Assembly: GCF_008923205.2 (NCBI RefSeq)
Contig: NZ_WBMS02000035.1
Span: 42,361-106,360 of the forward strand
Reading direction: 5' to 3'
DNA length: 64,000 nucleotides
Source of the DNA: Actinomadura physcomitrii
GTDB taxonomy: Bacteria; Actinomycetota; Actinomycetes; Streptosporangiales; Streptosporangiaceae
Below, piece after piece: positions 24,952 through 34,074 of the stretch. Each line of letters starts with the position of its first letter. The stretch's first letter is position 1. The notes under the pieces are model-generated. The model was not told the origin of the DNA. It saw only the letters and a list, made by a program, of their open reading frames with translations, and ran no database searches. Position numbers and translations under genes: made by a program.

Positions 24952-26355
24952 CTAGCGGAGTGCGGTGGCGAGTTCTTCCCACAGGTAGGCGGCGGCTTCG
25001 GCGCCCTTGAGCAGCAGGGGTATCTCGACCTTCTCGTTGGGGGCGTGGATGCGGTCGTCGTCGAGCCCGACCGCGACGAAGATCAGCGGGGCGTCGAGGA
25101 CGTCGGCGAGGTCGGCCTCGGGGCCGCTGCCGCCCTCGCGGGTGAACAGGACCTCGCGGCCGAAGGCGCGCTCCATGGCGCGGCGGGCGGCCTTGACGGC
25201 GGGCGAGTCGATCGGGGAGAAGCAGGGCCGGACGCCGCCGCCGGGGATGTGCACCTCGGCCTCGACGCCGTGGGGGGTGTTGGCGGCGACCCAGTCCCGG
25301 AAGGCCTGCTGCACCTTGGCGGGTTCCTGGCCGGCGACGAGCCGGAAGGAGATCTTGGCGTGCGCCTCGCGGGGGACGATGGTCTTGCCGCCGGGGCCGG
25401 TGTGGCCGCCCCACATGCCGTTGATCTCGGCGGTCGGGCGCGCCCAGACGCGCTCGAGGGTGGTGTGGCCCTTCTCGCCGTAGGCGGCGCGGCTGCCGCC
25501 GGCGGTGCGCAGCCATTCGTCCTCGTCGAACGGGAGCTTGGCGAACAGGGCGCGTTCCTCGTCGGTGAGGGGGACGACGTCGTCGTAGAAGCCGGGGAGG
25601 GTGACGCGGCCGTCGGCGTCGTGCAGCGCGGCCATCAGCGCCGCCATGGCGTGCAAGGGGTTCGGGACGGCGCCGCCGAACGAGCCGGAGTGCAGGTCCG
25701 AGGACGGGCCGCGCAGCGTGACCTCGGCCTCGGTGAGACCGCGCATGCCCGTGCACATCGACGGGACGTCCGCCGCCCACATCGTGGTGTCACTGATGAC
25801 GACGGCGTCGCAGCGGAGCCGGTCGCGGCGGTCGCGCAGCAGGTCGGCGAAGTGGACGGAGCCGGACTCCTCCTCCCCTTCGACCAGCAGCTTGACGGTG
25901 ACGGGCGGGGCGCCGGCGCCGGACGCGGCGAGCGCGGCGCGGATGCCGAGGGTGTGGAAGAGCACCTGGCCCTTGTCGTCGGACGCGCCGCGCCCGATGA
26001 GCCGGTCGCCGTCCTCGACGGGCTCGAACGGCGCGGTGTCCCATTCGTCGAGCGGTTCGACGGGCTGGACGTCGTGGTGCCCGTAGACCAGCACCGCGGG
26101 GGCGGACGGGTCGGCGGCGGGCCATTCGGCGTACACGGCCGGAAGGCCGGGGGTGTCCCAGATCTCGACGGTGGGGAAGCCCTGGCCGCGCAGGTACTCC
26201 GTGAGCCATCCGGCGGACCGCCGCACCTCGGTGGCGTAGGCGGGGTCTCCCGACACGGACGGGATCGCCAGCCACTCCTTGAGGTCGGCGATGAACCGGT
26301 CGCGGCCGGCCTCGATGTACTGGACGATTCGCTGGTCTGGCTCGTTCAACTGCAT
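24952..26355 (-). CDS. M20 family metallodipeptidase
   Basis: The 467-residue enzyme cleaves dipeptides or related amides with two metal ions. Metal ligands and base are seen in YGHHDVQPVEPLDEW, GRGASDDKGQ, and EGEEESGS; the lid domain holds GPGGKTIVPREAHAKISFRL. The substrate is not predictable. The ATG at 26355 has AAGGGAG directly upstream and is preferred over one at 26367. It is divergent from the DUF4031 gene over a 67-bp gap. Confidence 0.93.
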   Translation of the reverse strand: MQLNEPDQRIVQYIEAGRDRFIADLKEWLAIPSVSGDPAYATEVRRSAGWLTEYLRGQGFPTVEIWDTPGLPAVYAEWPAADPSAPAVLVYGHHDVQPVEPLDEWDTAPFEPVEDGDRLIGRGASDDKGQVLFHTLGIRAALAASGAGAPPVTVKLLVEGEEESGSVHFADLLRDRRDRLRCDAVVISDTTMWAADVPSMCTGMRGLTEAEVTLRGPSSDLHSGSFGGAVPNPLHAMAALMAALHDADGRVTLPGFYDDVVPLTDEERALFAKLPFDEDEWLRTAGGSRAAYGEKGHTTLERVWARPTAEINGMWGGHTGPGGKTIVPREAHAKISFRLVAGQEPAKVQQAFRDWVAANTPHGVEAEVHIPGGGVRPCFSPIDSPAVKAARRAMERAFGREVLFTREGGSGPEADLADVLDAPLIFVAVGLDDDRIHAPNEKVEIPLLLKGAEAAAYLWEELATALR

Positions 26356-26422
26356 GCTCCCTTGCATGTCGTACTGTCAGGCACTGTAAGGGATCCTGTT
26401 CGCTCTGCCCCCAGGAGGAGCT

Positions 26423-26713
26423 TTGGTCCTCATCGATCCGCCGTTGTGGCCCGCGCGCGGGCGGGTGTGGTCGCACATGGTGAGCGACGTGTCGTACGAG
26501 GAGCTGCACGCGTTCGCGGCGGAGCTCGGGATGCCGGTGCGGGCGTTCGACCGGGACCACTACGACGTGCCGTCCGAGTTGTACGAGGCCGCGGTCTCGC
26601 AGGGGGCGGAGGCGGTGGGGTGCCAGGAGCTGCTTTTGCGTCTGACTCGTGCGGGGTTGCGGCGGCGTAAGACGGTCCGGCCGCGGCCCGCGGCGGGCTC
26701 GGGTGTCGGTTAG
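26423..26713 (+). CDS. DUF4031 domain protein
   Basis: The 96-residue protein has the DUF4031 signature: DPPLWPARGRVWSHMVSD at the N-terminus and AFDRDHYDVP, then a C-terminal basic tail (RRKTVRPRP). Conserved acidic and histidine residues suggest a metal or nucleotide site, but the function is unknown. The TTG at 26423 follows AGGAGGAG closely. Its stop overlaps the convergent HD gene by four bases. Confidence 0.85.
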   Translation: MVLIDPPLWPARGRVWSHMVSDVSYEELHAFAAELGMPVRAFDRDHYDVPSELYEAAVSQGAEAVGCQELLLRLTRAGLRRRKTVRPRPAAGSGVG

Positions 26714-27318
26714 GCGTTGAGGAGCATCAGCTCCGTCCCGACGTTGCGGCGGGCGTTGTCCTCGTAGCGTTCGCGGGCCGTGGCCGTGTGGAACAGGTGC
26801 GGCAGGGCGAGGAGGCCGTTGAGCACCTCGGCGCGCCCGGCGCGGAACAGGTCGTCGGGGACGAATCCGTACTCCTCGCGGACGGCGGCGGCGTAGGCGG
26901 CGTACCGGTCGGGGTCGGCGCCGAGGATCGCGAGGTCGGCGTCGCAGAGCACCTGGCCGTTGCGGTCGCCGGGCCCGGGCGCGTGGCCGGCGGTCAGCTC
27001 GACGAGCCGGGCGACCTCGCCGACCGCCGCGGCGGGCAGGTCGGTGTCGGCGAGCATGCGGGCGGCGAGGCGGGCGCTGCGCTCCTCGTTGTCGGCGCGC
27101 TCGGGGTCGTAGACGGCGTCGTGGAACCAGGCGGCGAGCCGCACGGCATCGGGGTCGGCGGCGTCGCCGGCGAGCTCGTCCACCAGGTCGAGGACGGCGG
27201 CGAGGTGCTCGCGGGTGTGGTACCGGCGGTGCGGCTCGCCGTACCGCTTGTCCAGTTCGGTCCCGATGTGCCGGGTCTGCGGGCCGGCCAGCGCGACCCA
27301 CCGCTCGACGAGATCCAT
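26710..27318 (-). CDS. HD-domain metal-dependent phosphohydrolase-like protein
   Basis: The 202-residue all-helical protein carries RRYHTREHLAAV, AAWFHDAVYD (the HD pair) and VLCDADLAILG, which together form the HD metal site. The substrate is unknown; such proteins are often annotated as predicted hydrolases. The ATG at 27318 opens the conserved domain. It is divergent from the siderophore operon with 140 bp between starts. Confidence 0.88.
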   Translation of the reverse strand: MDLVERWVALAGPQTRHIGTELDKRYGEPHRRYHTREHLAAVLDLVDELAGDAADPDAVRLAAWFHDAVYDPERADNEERSARLAARMLADTDLPAAAVGEVARLVELTAGHAPGPGDRNGQVLCDADLAILGADPDRYAAYAAAVREEYGFVPDDLFRAGRAEVLNGLLALPHLFHTATARERYEDNARRNVGTELMLLNA

Positions 27319-27414
27319 GCGCCCATCCTCGCGGATCTCTGGTGCGGCGGGACACGCGATGCCGCCGTTCTTGCCCGCGCCGCCCGCCGCGGCCACTATG
27401 GTGATCGTTGCGAG

Positions 27415-27433
27415 TTAGGCAAGGCTTACCTCA
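27415..27433 (+). promoter_or_regulatory. Iron box (IdeR/DmdR-type operator) of the siderophore operon
   Basis: TTAGGCAAGGCTTACCTCA closely matches the 19-bp actinobacterial iron box TTAGGTTAGGCTCACCTAA. It lies 26 bp before the first gene, just downstream of a possible -10 TATGGT (27397-27402). Binding of Fe-loaded IdeR/DmdR would block transcription, so the operon should be on only when iron is scarce. Confidence 0.88.
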
Positions 27434-27458
27434 CACAGACTCACTGGAAAGGCCGACC

Positions 27459-28601
27459 GTGGCCGCCTCCCTCTACGTGCTCGCCGGCAAGGCGACCGAC
27501 TCGGTGACGCACGGGTTCCTGCCCGCCGCCGCGCGCCTCGGGCTGGACGTCGTCCTGCTCACCGACCGTCCCGCCGCGCACGCCGGCGCCGCCGGCCGGG
27601 TCGTCGAGTGCGACGTCTCCGACTTCCGGCACGTCATCGACCGGGTCGAGGGCCGGCCCGCCGGGATCTTCAGCAACAGCGACTTCCTGCAGGCGCCCGC
27701 CGCGCTCGCCGCCGCCTACTTCGGGCTGCCCGGCAAGGACTGGCGGGCCGCGACGCGCGCGAAGAACAAGGCGCTGATGCGCCGCCATCTCGCCGCGCTG
27801 GACCCCGTCTTCTCCTGCGACGCGTTCGGCGTGCCGCCGGACGCGCCGTACCCGCTCGTGCTGAAGCCGCGCGAGGGCGTGGCCAGCGAGGACGTCTTCC
27901 TGGTCCGCGACGCGCGCGAGCTGGAGGCGCGGCGCGCGCAGGTCGCGGCGCGCCGGGACGACCCGCTGGTGGCCGAGGAATACCTGCCGGGCGAGCTGCA
28001 CACTCTGGAGACGCTCGGGGACGGCGCGGAGCTGCGCGTCCTCGGCTCGTACCGGACGACCCTGTCGCCGCCCCCGTTCTTCGTCGAGGAACGGCTCGAG
28101 TGGGCGCCGCCGCCTCCGGAGACCCCGCAGGTTCTCGCGCAGCTGGAGGCGCTGGGCGTCGGGTTCGGCGCGTGCCACACCGAGTTCGTCGTCCACGAGG
28201 GCCGCGCGCGCATCATCGAGGTGAACTACCGGCTGATCGGCGACCACTGCGACTTCCTGCTCGCGGACCTGCTCGGCATCCCGCTGTTCGAGCGGATCCT
28301 CGGCGTCCACCTCGGGGAGCCTTTGGCATGGGACGTCCCGGCCGTGCGGGGGCACGCCGTCGCGGAGGCCGTCATCGCGGACCGCGCCGGGGTCCTGCGC
28401 GCCGCGCCCGGTCCGATGGAGCTGCACGACGGCGACGTGCGGCTGGCCTACCGTCCGCAGCGCGCCGTGGGCGATTCCGTCGCGCTCACCCGCACGAACC
28501 GCGACTATCTCGGAACCGTCCGCGCGATCGGACCGGCGCGGGACGAGGTCGAGGCGGCCCTTGCGCGCTTCCGGTCCGCCCACGACTGGACCATCGCGTG
28601 A
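27459..28601 (+). CDS. ATP-grasp domain protein of the siderophore operon
   Basis: The 380-residue ATP-grasp enzyme would form an acyl-phosphate and couple it to an amine or thiol. The ATP-binding lysine lies in YPLVLKPREGVASEDV, and the metal site in RIIEVNYRLIGDH. The N-terminus is a Rossmann-like SLYVLAGKATDSVTHGF. The GTG at 27459 has GGAAAGG 9 nt upstream. It is first in a four- or five-gene operon after the iron box, and its stop overlaps the next start (GTGA). It probably adds an amide bond to the siderophore (inference). Confidence 0.88.
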   Translation: MAASLYVLAGKATDSVTHGFLPAAARLGLDVVLLTDRPAAHAGAAGRVVECDVSDFRHVIDRVEGRPAGIFSNSDFLQAPAALAAAYFGLPGKDWRAATRAKNKALMRRHLAALDPVFSCDAFGVPPDAPYPLVLKPREGVASEDVFLVRDARELEARRAQVAARRDDPLVAEEYLPGELHTLETLGDGAELRVLGSYRTTLSPPPFFVEERLEWAPPPPETPQVLAQLEALGVGFGACHTEFVVHEGRARIIEVNYRLIGDHCDFLLADLLGIPLFERILGVHLGEPLAWDVPAVRGHAVAEAVIADRAGVLRAAPGPMELHDGDVRLAYRPQRAVGDSVALTRTNRDYLGTVRAIGPARDEVEAALARFRSAHDWTIA

Positions 28602-30190
28602 CCGATCCCGGCATGACCGGTCAGGACGTGGAGGGCCCGCTCGCGGTACGGGTCCTGGACGCCCTGTTCCGCGAGGACTACGGGGGCCTGCGGCGCTTCG
28701 TCGACGGCCGGACGCTCAAGCTGCCGGGACGCCCCGTCCCGCTGGTGGACGCCGACCCGGCCTTCCTCTGCGAGCTGCGCGTGGACCCGACGCAGAACCT
28801 TGCCTTACGGGACGTCTTCGCGCTGGTGCGGCACGTGGCGGACCCCCGCGACGACACCGGCGCGTTCGAGCGCGAATGCCTGGACGCCCTCGCAGCGGTG
28901 AAGCTGCACAACGACGCGCGTCCCGCCGTACACCGGCGCTTGGCGCGGATACCGGACGAACTGAGGACGGGCCCCGGGACGTTCTACGAGAGCCTCGCCG
29001 CCTACAACGACCACCCCGTCCACCCGACGAGCCGCGGCCGCGCCGGGCTCGGCATGGCGGACCTGAGCCGCTACGCCCCCGAGTTCGCGCCGTCGTTCCC
29101 GCTGCGCTGGGCGTCCGTGCGCGGCGCGACTCTTGCAGGCGAGACGCCCGTCTGGTGGCCGGCGCCGGAGGACGTGGGGCTGCCGTCGGCGGACGCGCTG
29201 TTCCCCGTGCATCCCCTCGCCGTCCGCCTCGTGCGGGACGAGCCCGCCGCGGCGATGGCCCCGGAACCGTACCTCCAGGTCTCGCCGACGCTGTCGATGC
29301 GGACCGTCGCGGCGGCGCCGCTGGAGCACGTGAAGGTCCCGCTGCCGACGAGCACGCTCGGGCTGCGCAACCGGCGCACGATCGTCCCCGGCACGCTCCC
29401 GGACGGCGCGCTCGTGGAACGTGTCCTGCGGCTCATCCTCGCCAGGGAGCCGCACCTTCCCGTCCTGCTGGCCGATGAGCAGACCTACGGGCACGCCGGC
29501 AGCCCGCTTCTCGCCTACCTCGTGCGGCGCTTCCCACCGGAGACGGCGCGCGCGCACGTCGTTCCTGTCGCTGCCTTACTGGCGGAGGCTCCGGACAAGG
29601 GCCACGTCATCGAGCGCTGGGACGTCGAGCCGCTCTTCGACGCCTACCTGTCCGCGCTGTTCGCGTGGAACGTCACGCTGTTCCGCTACGGGATCGCGCT
29701 GGAGGCGCACCAGCAGAACGTCGCGCTGGTGCTGGACGGCGCCGCGGCGCCGCGCCTGCTCGTCAAGGACAACGACGGCGCCCTCATCGACCCCGCCCGG
29801 CTCCGCGAGCGCCTCGGCCCGTCCCCCGGCGCCGACCCCCGCGACCTCGTCGACCGGCGCATGGTCACCGCCGATCCCGACGCGCTCGCCCGCGTGTTCG
29901 TCACGATCACCCTGCACCTGTGCGCCGCGGCCCCGGCGCTCGGCCTCGCCGAGCGCGGCCTGCTGCCCTGGCGCACCGGCCGCGCCCTCATCCGCGACCG
30001 GCTCGCCGCGGCGCTCGGCCCGCGGGACGCGTTCCTGCGCTCCCGCACGCTCGACGCGGACGCGCTGCCGGGCAAGGCCATGGTCACCGCCGGAACCCTC
30101 GTCGACAAGGCCAGGACCGGCGCCGCCGACATCAACAAGCACTACGGCCCGCCCGGGCCGAACTACCTACGGGATGCGACGTGCTTCTGA
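28598..30190 (+). CDS. IucA/IucC family NRPS-independent siderophore synthetase, first copy
   Basis: The 530-residue enzyme activates a carboxylate, typically citrate or a derivative, as an adenylate and joins it to an amine or alcohol. The family signatures are NDHPVHPTSRGRAGL, HVKVPLPTSTLGLRNRRTI and LEAHQQNVALVL. A FhuF-like C-terminal region follows (KAMVTAGTLVDKARTG). The GTG at 28598 overlaps the ATP-grasp stop; ATG 28613 is an alternative. The presence of two divergent NIS synthetases predicts two condensation steps. Confidence 0.92.
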   Translation: MTDPGMTGQDVEGPLAVRVLDALFREDYGGLRRFVDGRTLKLPGRPVPLVDADPAFLCELRVDPTQNLALRDVFALVRHVADPRDDTGAFERECLDALAAVKLHNDARPAVHRRLARIPDELRTGPGTFYESLAAYNDHPVHPTSRGRAGLGMADLSRYAPEFAPSFPLRWASVRGATLAGETPVWWPAPEDVGLPSADALFPVHPLAVRLVRDEPAAAMAPEPYLQVSPTLSMRTVAAAPLEHVKVPLPTSTLGLRNRRTIVPGTLPDGALVERVLRLILAREPHLPVLLADEQTYGHAGSPLLAYLVRRFPPETARAHVVPVAALLAEAPDKGHVIERWDVEPLFDAYLSALFAWNVTLFRYGIALEAHQQNVALVLDGAAAPRLLVKDNDGALIDPARLRERLGPSPGADPRDLVDRRMVTADPDALARVFVTITLHLCAAAPALGLAERGLLPWRTGRALIRDRLAAALGPRDAFLRSRTLDADALPGKAMVTAGTLVDKARTGAADINKHYGPPGPNYLRDATCF

Positions 30191-31773
30191 CCGAACGGGC
30201 CCTCACGGCCGACGACGCCACCGCCACCGCGCTGCTCAACTGCCTGATCCGCGAGGTCTGCGGGCCCGAGCAGCAGGTGTGGCCGGACGGCGGGCACCTC
30301 GTCGCCCGGCTGCCGCGCGCCGGCGTCGTGCTGCGCACCGGCCTCGCCCGGCCGCCCGCCGGCCCCACCTACCGCCTGGCGCCGCCGTACGAGGAGCGGC
30401 GCGGCGACGCGTGGATCCCGGCGTCCTGGGACCGCCTCGCCGACCTGGTGGCCGGCGAGCTCGAACTGGCGACGGGCCGGCCCAACCCCGAGTTCCTCGC
30501 GCAGGTCGGCGACAGCCGCAGCGCGCTCGACGCCATCATCGCCGCGCGCCGCGAACCGGGCGACGACCGGTACCTCGAATCCGAGCAGTCGCTCGTCGCC
30601 GGCCACCGCTTCCACCCGTCGCCGAAGTCCCGGCAGGGCTCCCCCGCCGAGTGGCTCCGGTACGCGCCGGAGACCCGGGCCCGGTTCCGCCCGCACTGGC
30701 TCGCCGTCCGGGACGACCTCGTCGCCGAAGAGGGCGATCCGCGGGCGTTCGCGGCGCTGGGCGGGCCGTCCGTGCCTGGCTGCCGGACGCTGCCGGCGCA
30801 TCCGTGGCAGCTGTCGCTGCTCGCCGACAGCCCGCTGCTCAAGGACGCGCTGGCGGCCGGGCTCGTCCGCGACCTCGGGCCGTCCGATGCCGAGGCCGTG
30901 CCGACGTCGTCCGTCCGCACGGTCTACCTGCCCGGCGCCGACCTGTTCTGCAAGTTCAGCCTGGACGTGCGCATAACCAACTGCGTCCGCAAGAACGCCT
31001 GGTACGAGCTGTCCGGTGCGGTCGCGCTCAACGAACTGCTGTCCGAGGTGTTGACGTCCCTGGGCGCGACGCTCCTCGCGGAGCCCGCCTACCGCAGCGT
31101 CGCCCTCGCCGACCGCCGCCTCTACGAGGGCCTGGGCGTCATCGTCCGGCAGGGGGTGCGGCACCTGCCCGGCACTCCGCTGCTCGCCGGCGCCCTGGCC
31201 GACCCGTACAGCACCCTTCTGGACGACCTGCCCGCTCTGGCGACCGCCGACGGCGCCCTCGCCTGGTGGAACGCCTATGTCGCGCAGGTGGCGCCCCCGG
31301 TGCTCCGCGCCTTCCTCGAACACGGCGTCGTCCTGGAACCGCACCTGCAGAACGTCCTCATCTGCGTCGACGCGGACGGCATGCCCGTCCACGCCGCGTT
31401 CCGCGATCTCGAAGGCACCAAGCTCACCGCCGGCCGCTGGGACCTGTCGCACCTGCCCGCCCGCGTCGCCGGCGCCCTCACCTACGCGCCCGCCCAGGGC
31501 TGGAACCGCGTCGTCTACTGCCTCCTCGTCAACCACCTCACCGAAACGGCCGCCGCCGTCGCCGACCTGCATCCCGCCCTCGAACCGGACCTGTGGAAAG
31601 CGGCCCGCACCCACCTCGCGCCGCTGGACCACCATCCGCAGATCCGGGCGCTCCTCGCCGGCGTCCCGCTTCCCGCGAAGGCGAACCTGCGCACCCGCTG
31701 GTCGCGTTCCGCCGACCGCGAAGCGACCTATGTCCCCGCCGCCAACCCGCTCTCCGCGCCCCGTCCGCTATGA
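30181..31773 (+). CDS. IucA/IucC family NRPS-independent siderophore synthetase, second copy
   Basis: This second synthetase is also 530 residues but diverged. Signatures are VAGHRFHPSPKSRQGSP, CKFSLDVRITNCVRKNAWY and LEPHLQNVLICV. It overlaps the previous gene by 10 bp, with GTG at 30181 inside the end of the first copy. Compared with the first copy it keeps the canonical K of HPxxKxRxG, where the first has S-R. The two likely use different acyl or amine partners. Its stop overlaps the decarboxylase start as ATGA. Confidence 0.92.
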   Translation: MLLTERALTADDATATALLNCLIREVCGPEQQVWPDGGHLVARLPRAGVVLRTGLARPPAGPTYRLAPPYEERRGDAWIPASWDRLADLVAGELELATGRPNPEFLAQVGDSRSALDAIIAARREPGDDRYLESEQSLVAGHRFHPSPKSRQGSPAEWLRYAPETRARFRPHWLAVRDDLVAEEGDPRAFAALGGPSVPGCRTLPAHPWQLSLLADSPLLKDALAAGLVRDLGPSDAEAVPTSSVRTVYLPGADLFCKFSLDVRITNCVRKNAWYELSGAVALNELLSEVLTSLGATLLAEPAYRSVALADRRLYEGLGVIVRQGVRHLPGTPLLAGALADPYSTLLDDLPALATADGALAWWNAYVAQVAPPVLRAFLEHGVVLEPHLQNVLICVDADGMPVHAAFRDLEGTKLTAGRWDLSHLPARVAGALTYAPAQGWNRVVYCLLVNHLTETAAAVADLHPALEPDLWKAARTHLAPLDHHPQIRALLAGVPLPAKANLRTRWSRSADREATYVPAANPLSAPRPL

Positions 31774-32843
31774 ACCTCGACGCCCTCGACGACCTCGACC
31801 GGTTTCCGGCCTACGTCTACGACCTGTCCGGCCTGAGAACCCATGTGGCGGCCATTCGCGACGCCGTCGGCGGCACCGAACTCTTCTACGCCGCCAAAGC
31901 GAACCCGGACGCCGAAATCCTCCGCGCCATCGCCCCCCATGTGGACGGCATCGAGGTCTCCTCCGGCGGCGAACTGACCCACGTCCGCGAAACGCTCCCC
32001 GGAATCCGGCTCGCCTTCGGCGGCCCGGGAAAGACCGACGAGGAACTGGCCCTCGCCACCGGCGTCGACCGCATCCACGTCGAAAGCCCGAGAGAACTCG
32101 ACCGGCTGAAAGGCCCCGCGGACGTCCTCCTGCGGGCCAATCTCCCGCTCCGCACCCCGAACGCCGCCCTTTCCATGAGCGGCCCCTTCGGCATGGACGA
32201 GGACGCCCTCGACGCCTGCGCCGCCCGCATCGCCGAACACCCGCACATCACGCTCCGCGGCGTCCACGCCCACCTCGCGTCCGGCCTGGACGCACCCGCC
32301 ATGCTCGACCTCGCCCACCGGATAGCCGAATGGGCGATTCCCTGGCTGGAAGCCCGCGGCATCGACGACCCGGAACTGAACATCGGCGGCGGGATGGCCG
32401 TCGACTACACCTCCCCCGGGACCCGTTTCGACTGGCGCGCCTACGGCGCCGGACTGGCCGGCATCCCCGCCCGCCTCCGCATCGAACCCGGCCGGTCGAT
32501 GACCGCCTACCACGGCTGGTACGTCACGGACGTCCTCGACGTGAAAGCGACGCGAGGCGAGACCTACGTCGTTCTGCGAGGCGGCACCCACCACCTCAGG
32601 ACCCCGGTCACGAAAGGCCACGACCAGCCTTTCGAGGTTCTGACCGCGAGCGGCCCGGAGTCACCCGCCACCTTGGTCGGCCAACTGTGCACCCCCAAGG
32701 ACGTTTTCGCCCGCGACGTCCCCGTCCCGCCGCTGCGCCCCGGCGACGTCGTCGCCTTCGCCATGGCGGGCGCCTACGCCTGGAACATCTCCCACCACGA
32801 CTTCCTCATGCATCCCGAACCCGCGTTCCACTACCTCCGCTAA
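31770..32843 (+). CDS. Type III PLP-dependent decarboxylase of the siderophore operon
   Basis: The 357-residue alanine-racemase-fold enzyme has the PLP lysine in FYAAKANPD, the cofactor loop NIGGGMAVDY, the phosphate-binding EPGRSMTAY, and the partner-subunit cysteine in GQLCTPKDVF. It resembles DAP/ornithine and SbnH-like decarboxylases, which supply a diamine or decarboxylate a citryl-amino-acid intermediate during siderophore assembly. Translational coupling to the second NIS gene (ATGA) supports a shared pathway. The actual substrate is not readable from sequence. Confidence 0.9.
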   Translation: MNLDALDDLDRFPAYVYDLSGLRTHVAAIRDAVGGTELFYAAKANPDAEILRAIAPHVDGIEVSSGGELTHVRETLPGIRLAFGGPGKTDEELALATGVDRIHVESPRELDRLKGPADVLLRANLPLRTPNAALSMSGPFGMDEDALDACAARIAEHPHITLRGVHAHLASGLDAPAMLDLAHRIAEWAIPWLEARGIDDPELNIGGGMAVDYTSPGTRFDWRAYGAGLAGIPARLRIEPGRSMTAYHGWYVTDVLDVKATRGETYVVLRGGTHHLRTPVTKGHDQPFEVLTASGPESPATLVGQLCTPKDVFARDVPVPPLRPGDVVAFAMAGAYAWNISHHDFLMHPEPAFHYLR

Positions 32844-32854
32844 GGTCACCGTCC

Positions 32855-33340
32855 GTGGCCGACATCTACGACTTCTTCCTGGCGATCAACCTCCGCGCCC
32901 TCCCCGACGCCGAGACGGCCGAGCTCCGCTGGCATCTCGGTCTCGGCCCGCAGCCCCCGGAACTGGCGATCCCGATCGACTTCTCCGAGGTCGTCGTGGA
33001 CGACGACGGCGAACGGACCATCGTGGAGGCCCCGGAACCCCAGCTCGCCCAGCGCGGCCCCGGGTGGAAGATCGGCGGCGCCCTCTTCGCCGCCCTGGAG
33101 CCGCGCGAGGGCGGCGGCTGGGCCCTGACCGCCCGCCAGGAACTCCACCCCGACTACTACGACCGCGTCGACCCGCTGCTCGAATGGCTCGGCAGCCGCG
33201 CGGACCACCCGTACGTCGGCGACGACGGCACCGCGAGGAACGGCGGCTGCGGGGAGTTCGTCGGCTACGAGCGCTGGTACGAGGACAGCACGATCGAGCG
33301 GCTCCTCGTCATCGAGGACTTCAAGATCCTCCGCCGCTGA
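32855..33340 (+). CDS. Conserved-looking protein of unknown function at the end of the siderophore operon
   Basis: The 161-residue soluble, acidic protein (DIYDFFLAINLRALPDAE near the N-terminus, CGEFVGYERWYEDSTIERLL near the C-terminus) matches no family I can name. It begins 11 bp after the decarboxylase stop, so it is probably co-transcribed, but a role in siderophore production is not shown. The GTG at 32855 has only a weak AAGG site. It converges on the DinB-like gene and overlaps it by 20 bp. Confidence 0.7.
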   Translation: MADIYDFFLAINLRALPDAETAELRWHLGLGPQPPELAIPIDFSEVVVDDDGERTIVEAPEPQLAQRGPGWKIGGALFAALEPREGGGWALTARQELHPDYYDRVDPLLEWLGSRADHPYVGDDGTARNGGCGEFVGYERWYEDSTIERLLVIEDFKILRR

Positions 33341-33959
33341 CGCGCGGCGCGCCGTGCCAGCGCCATCGCGTGACGCGGGTGCGGCCGGGGAGGTCGCCCC
33401 GGCCCGTCGACCACAGGAGGGTCGGCCATGGGTCCGTGTCCTGCGGCGCGTCCGGGAACAGGCGCGCCAGCACCCTGGCGCACAGGTCGGCGGGCGGGTC
33501 CCAGGCGAGGCCGAGGCCCTGCGCGAGGTCATGGGTGTGGACGAGCGTCTCCACGATGCCCATAGCCGCGAACCCCTCGGGGTCGGACGCCCCGAAGACG
33601 TGGTGGGCGCGCACGCCGGGCGGGGTCGTCCGGACGAGCGCGGCGAGCATCGCGCCGCACGCCGCCAGCATCTCCAGGAGCCCGCCCGGCCCCGCGTCGC
33701 GGTTCGCGTACGTGACGTTCGCGGGGCCGCCCGGCCGCCGCGCCTCCCACAGGAACGGCACCTCCCGGTCCGCCGGGCGCGCGCCGAGCTGCGCCGCGTA
33801 GGCGAACAGGTCGTCGCTCAGGTGCTCGACGGTCTCCCAGCACGTCCACTCCAGGGCGCCCGCCCTGCCGTCCCACGCCCCGTCGGGGGCCTTCTCCAGC
33901 ACGTTCACGGCGAGCCGGACGGCCGACTCGACGTCGGCGGCGGTGACCGCGGATGACAT
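33321..33959 (-). CDS. DinB/maleylpyruvate isomerase-type mycothiol-dependent enzyme family protein
   Basis: The 212-residue four-helix protein shows the metal-binding pattern ETVEHLSDDL near residue 43 and VETLVHTHDLAQGL near 138, with WTCWETVEH typical of the actinobacterial MDMPI N-terminal family. Members use mycothiol or bind metal; the reaction here is unknown. The ATG at 33959 opens the conserved region. It overlaps the end of the preceding plus-strand gene. Confidence 0.85.
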   Translation of the reverse strand: MSSAVTAADVESAVRLAVNVLEKAPDGAWDGRAGALEWTCWETVEHLSDDLFAYAAQLGARPADREVPFLWEARRPGGPANVTYANRDAGPGGLLEMLAACGAMLAALVRTTPPGVRAHHVFGASDPEGFAAMGIVETLVHTHDLAQGLGLAWDPPADLCARVLARLFPDAPQDTDPWPTLLWSTGRGDLPGRTRVTRWRWHGAPRVSGGGS

Positions 33960-34074
33960 GCCGCCGACCGTACCGTCCCGCGCGACCAGGAAGCGCCGGA
34001 CGCCGCCGTCGCGGCGTGCGTTACAAACTCCTTGTCACGGCAACGTATGTGCTGGGCGATGTGAGGAGATTCCG

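Noticed and set aside
27459..33340. Siderophore exporter or citrate synthase within the operon
   Set aside because: None of the five genes has transporter helices or a citrate synthase motif. The MMPL gene at 54 kb is too far away and separately regulated to assign to it.
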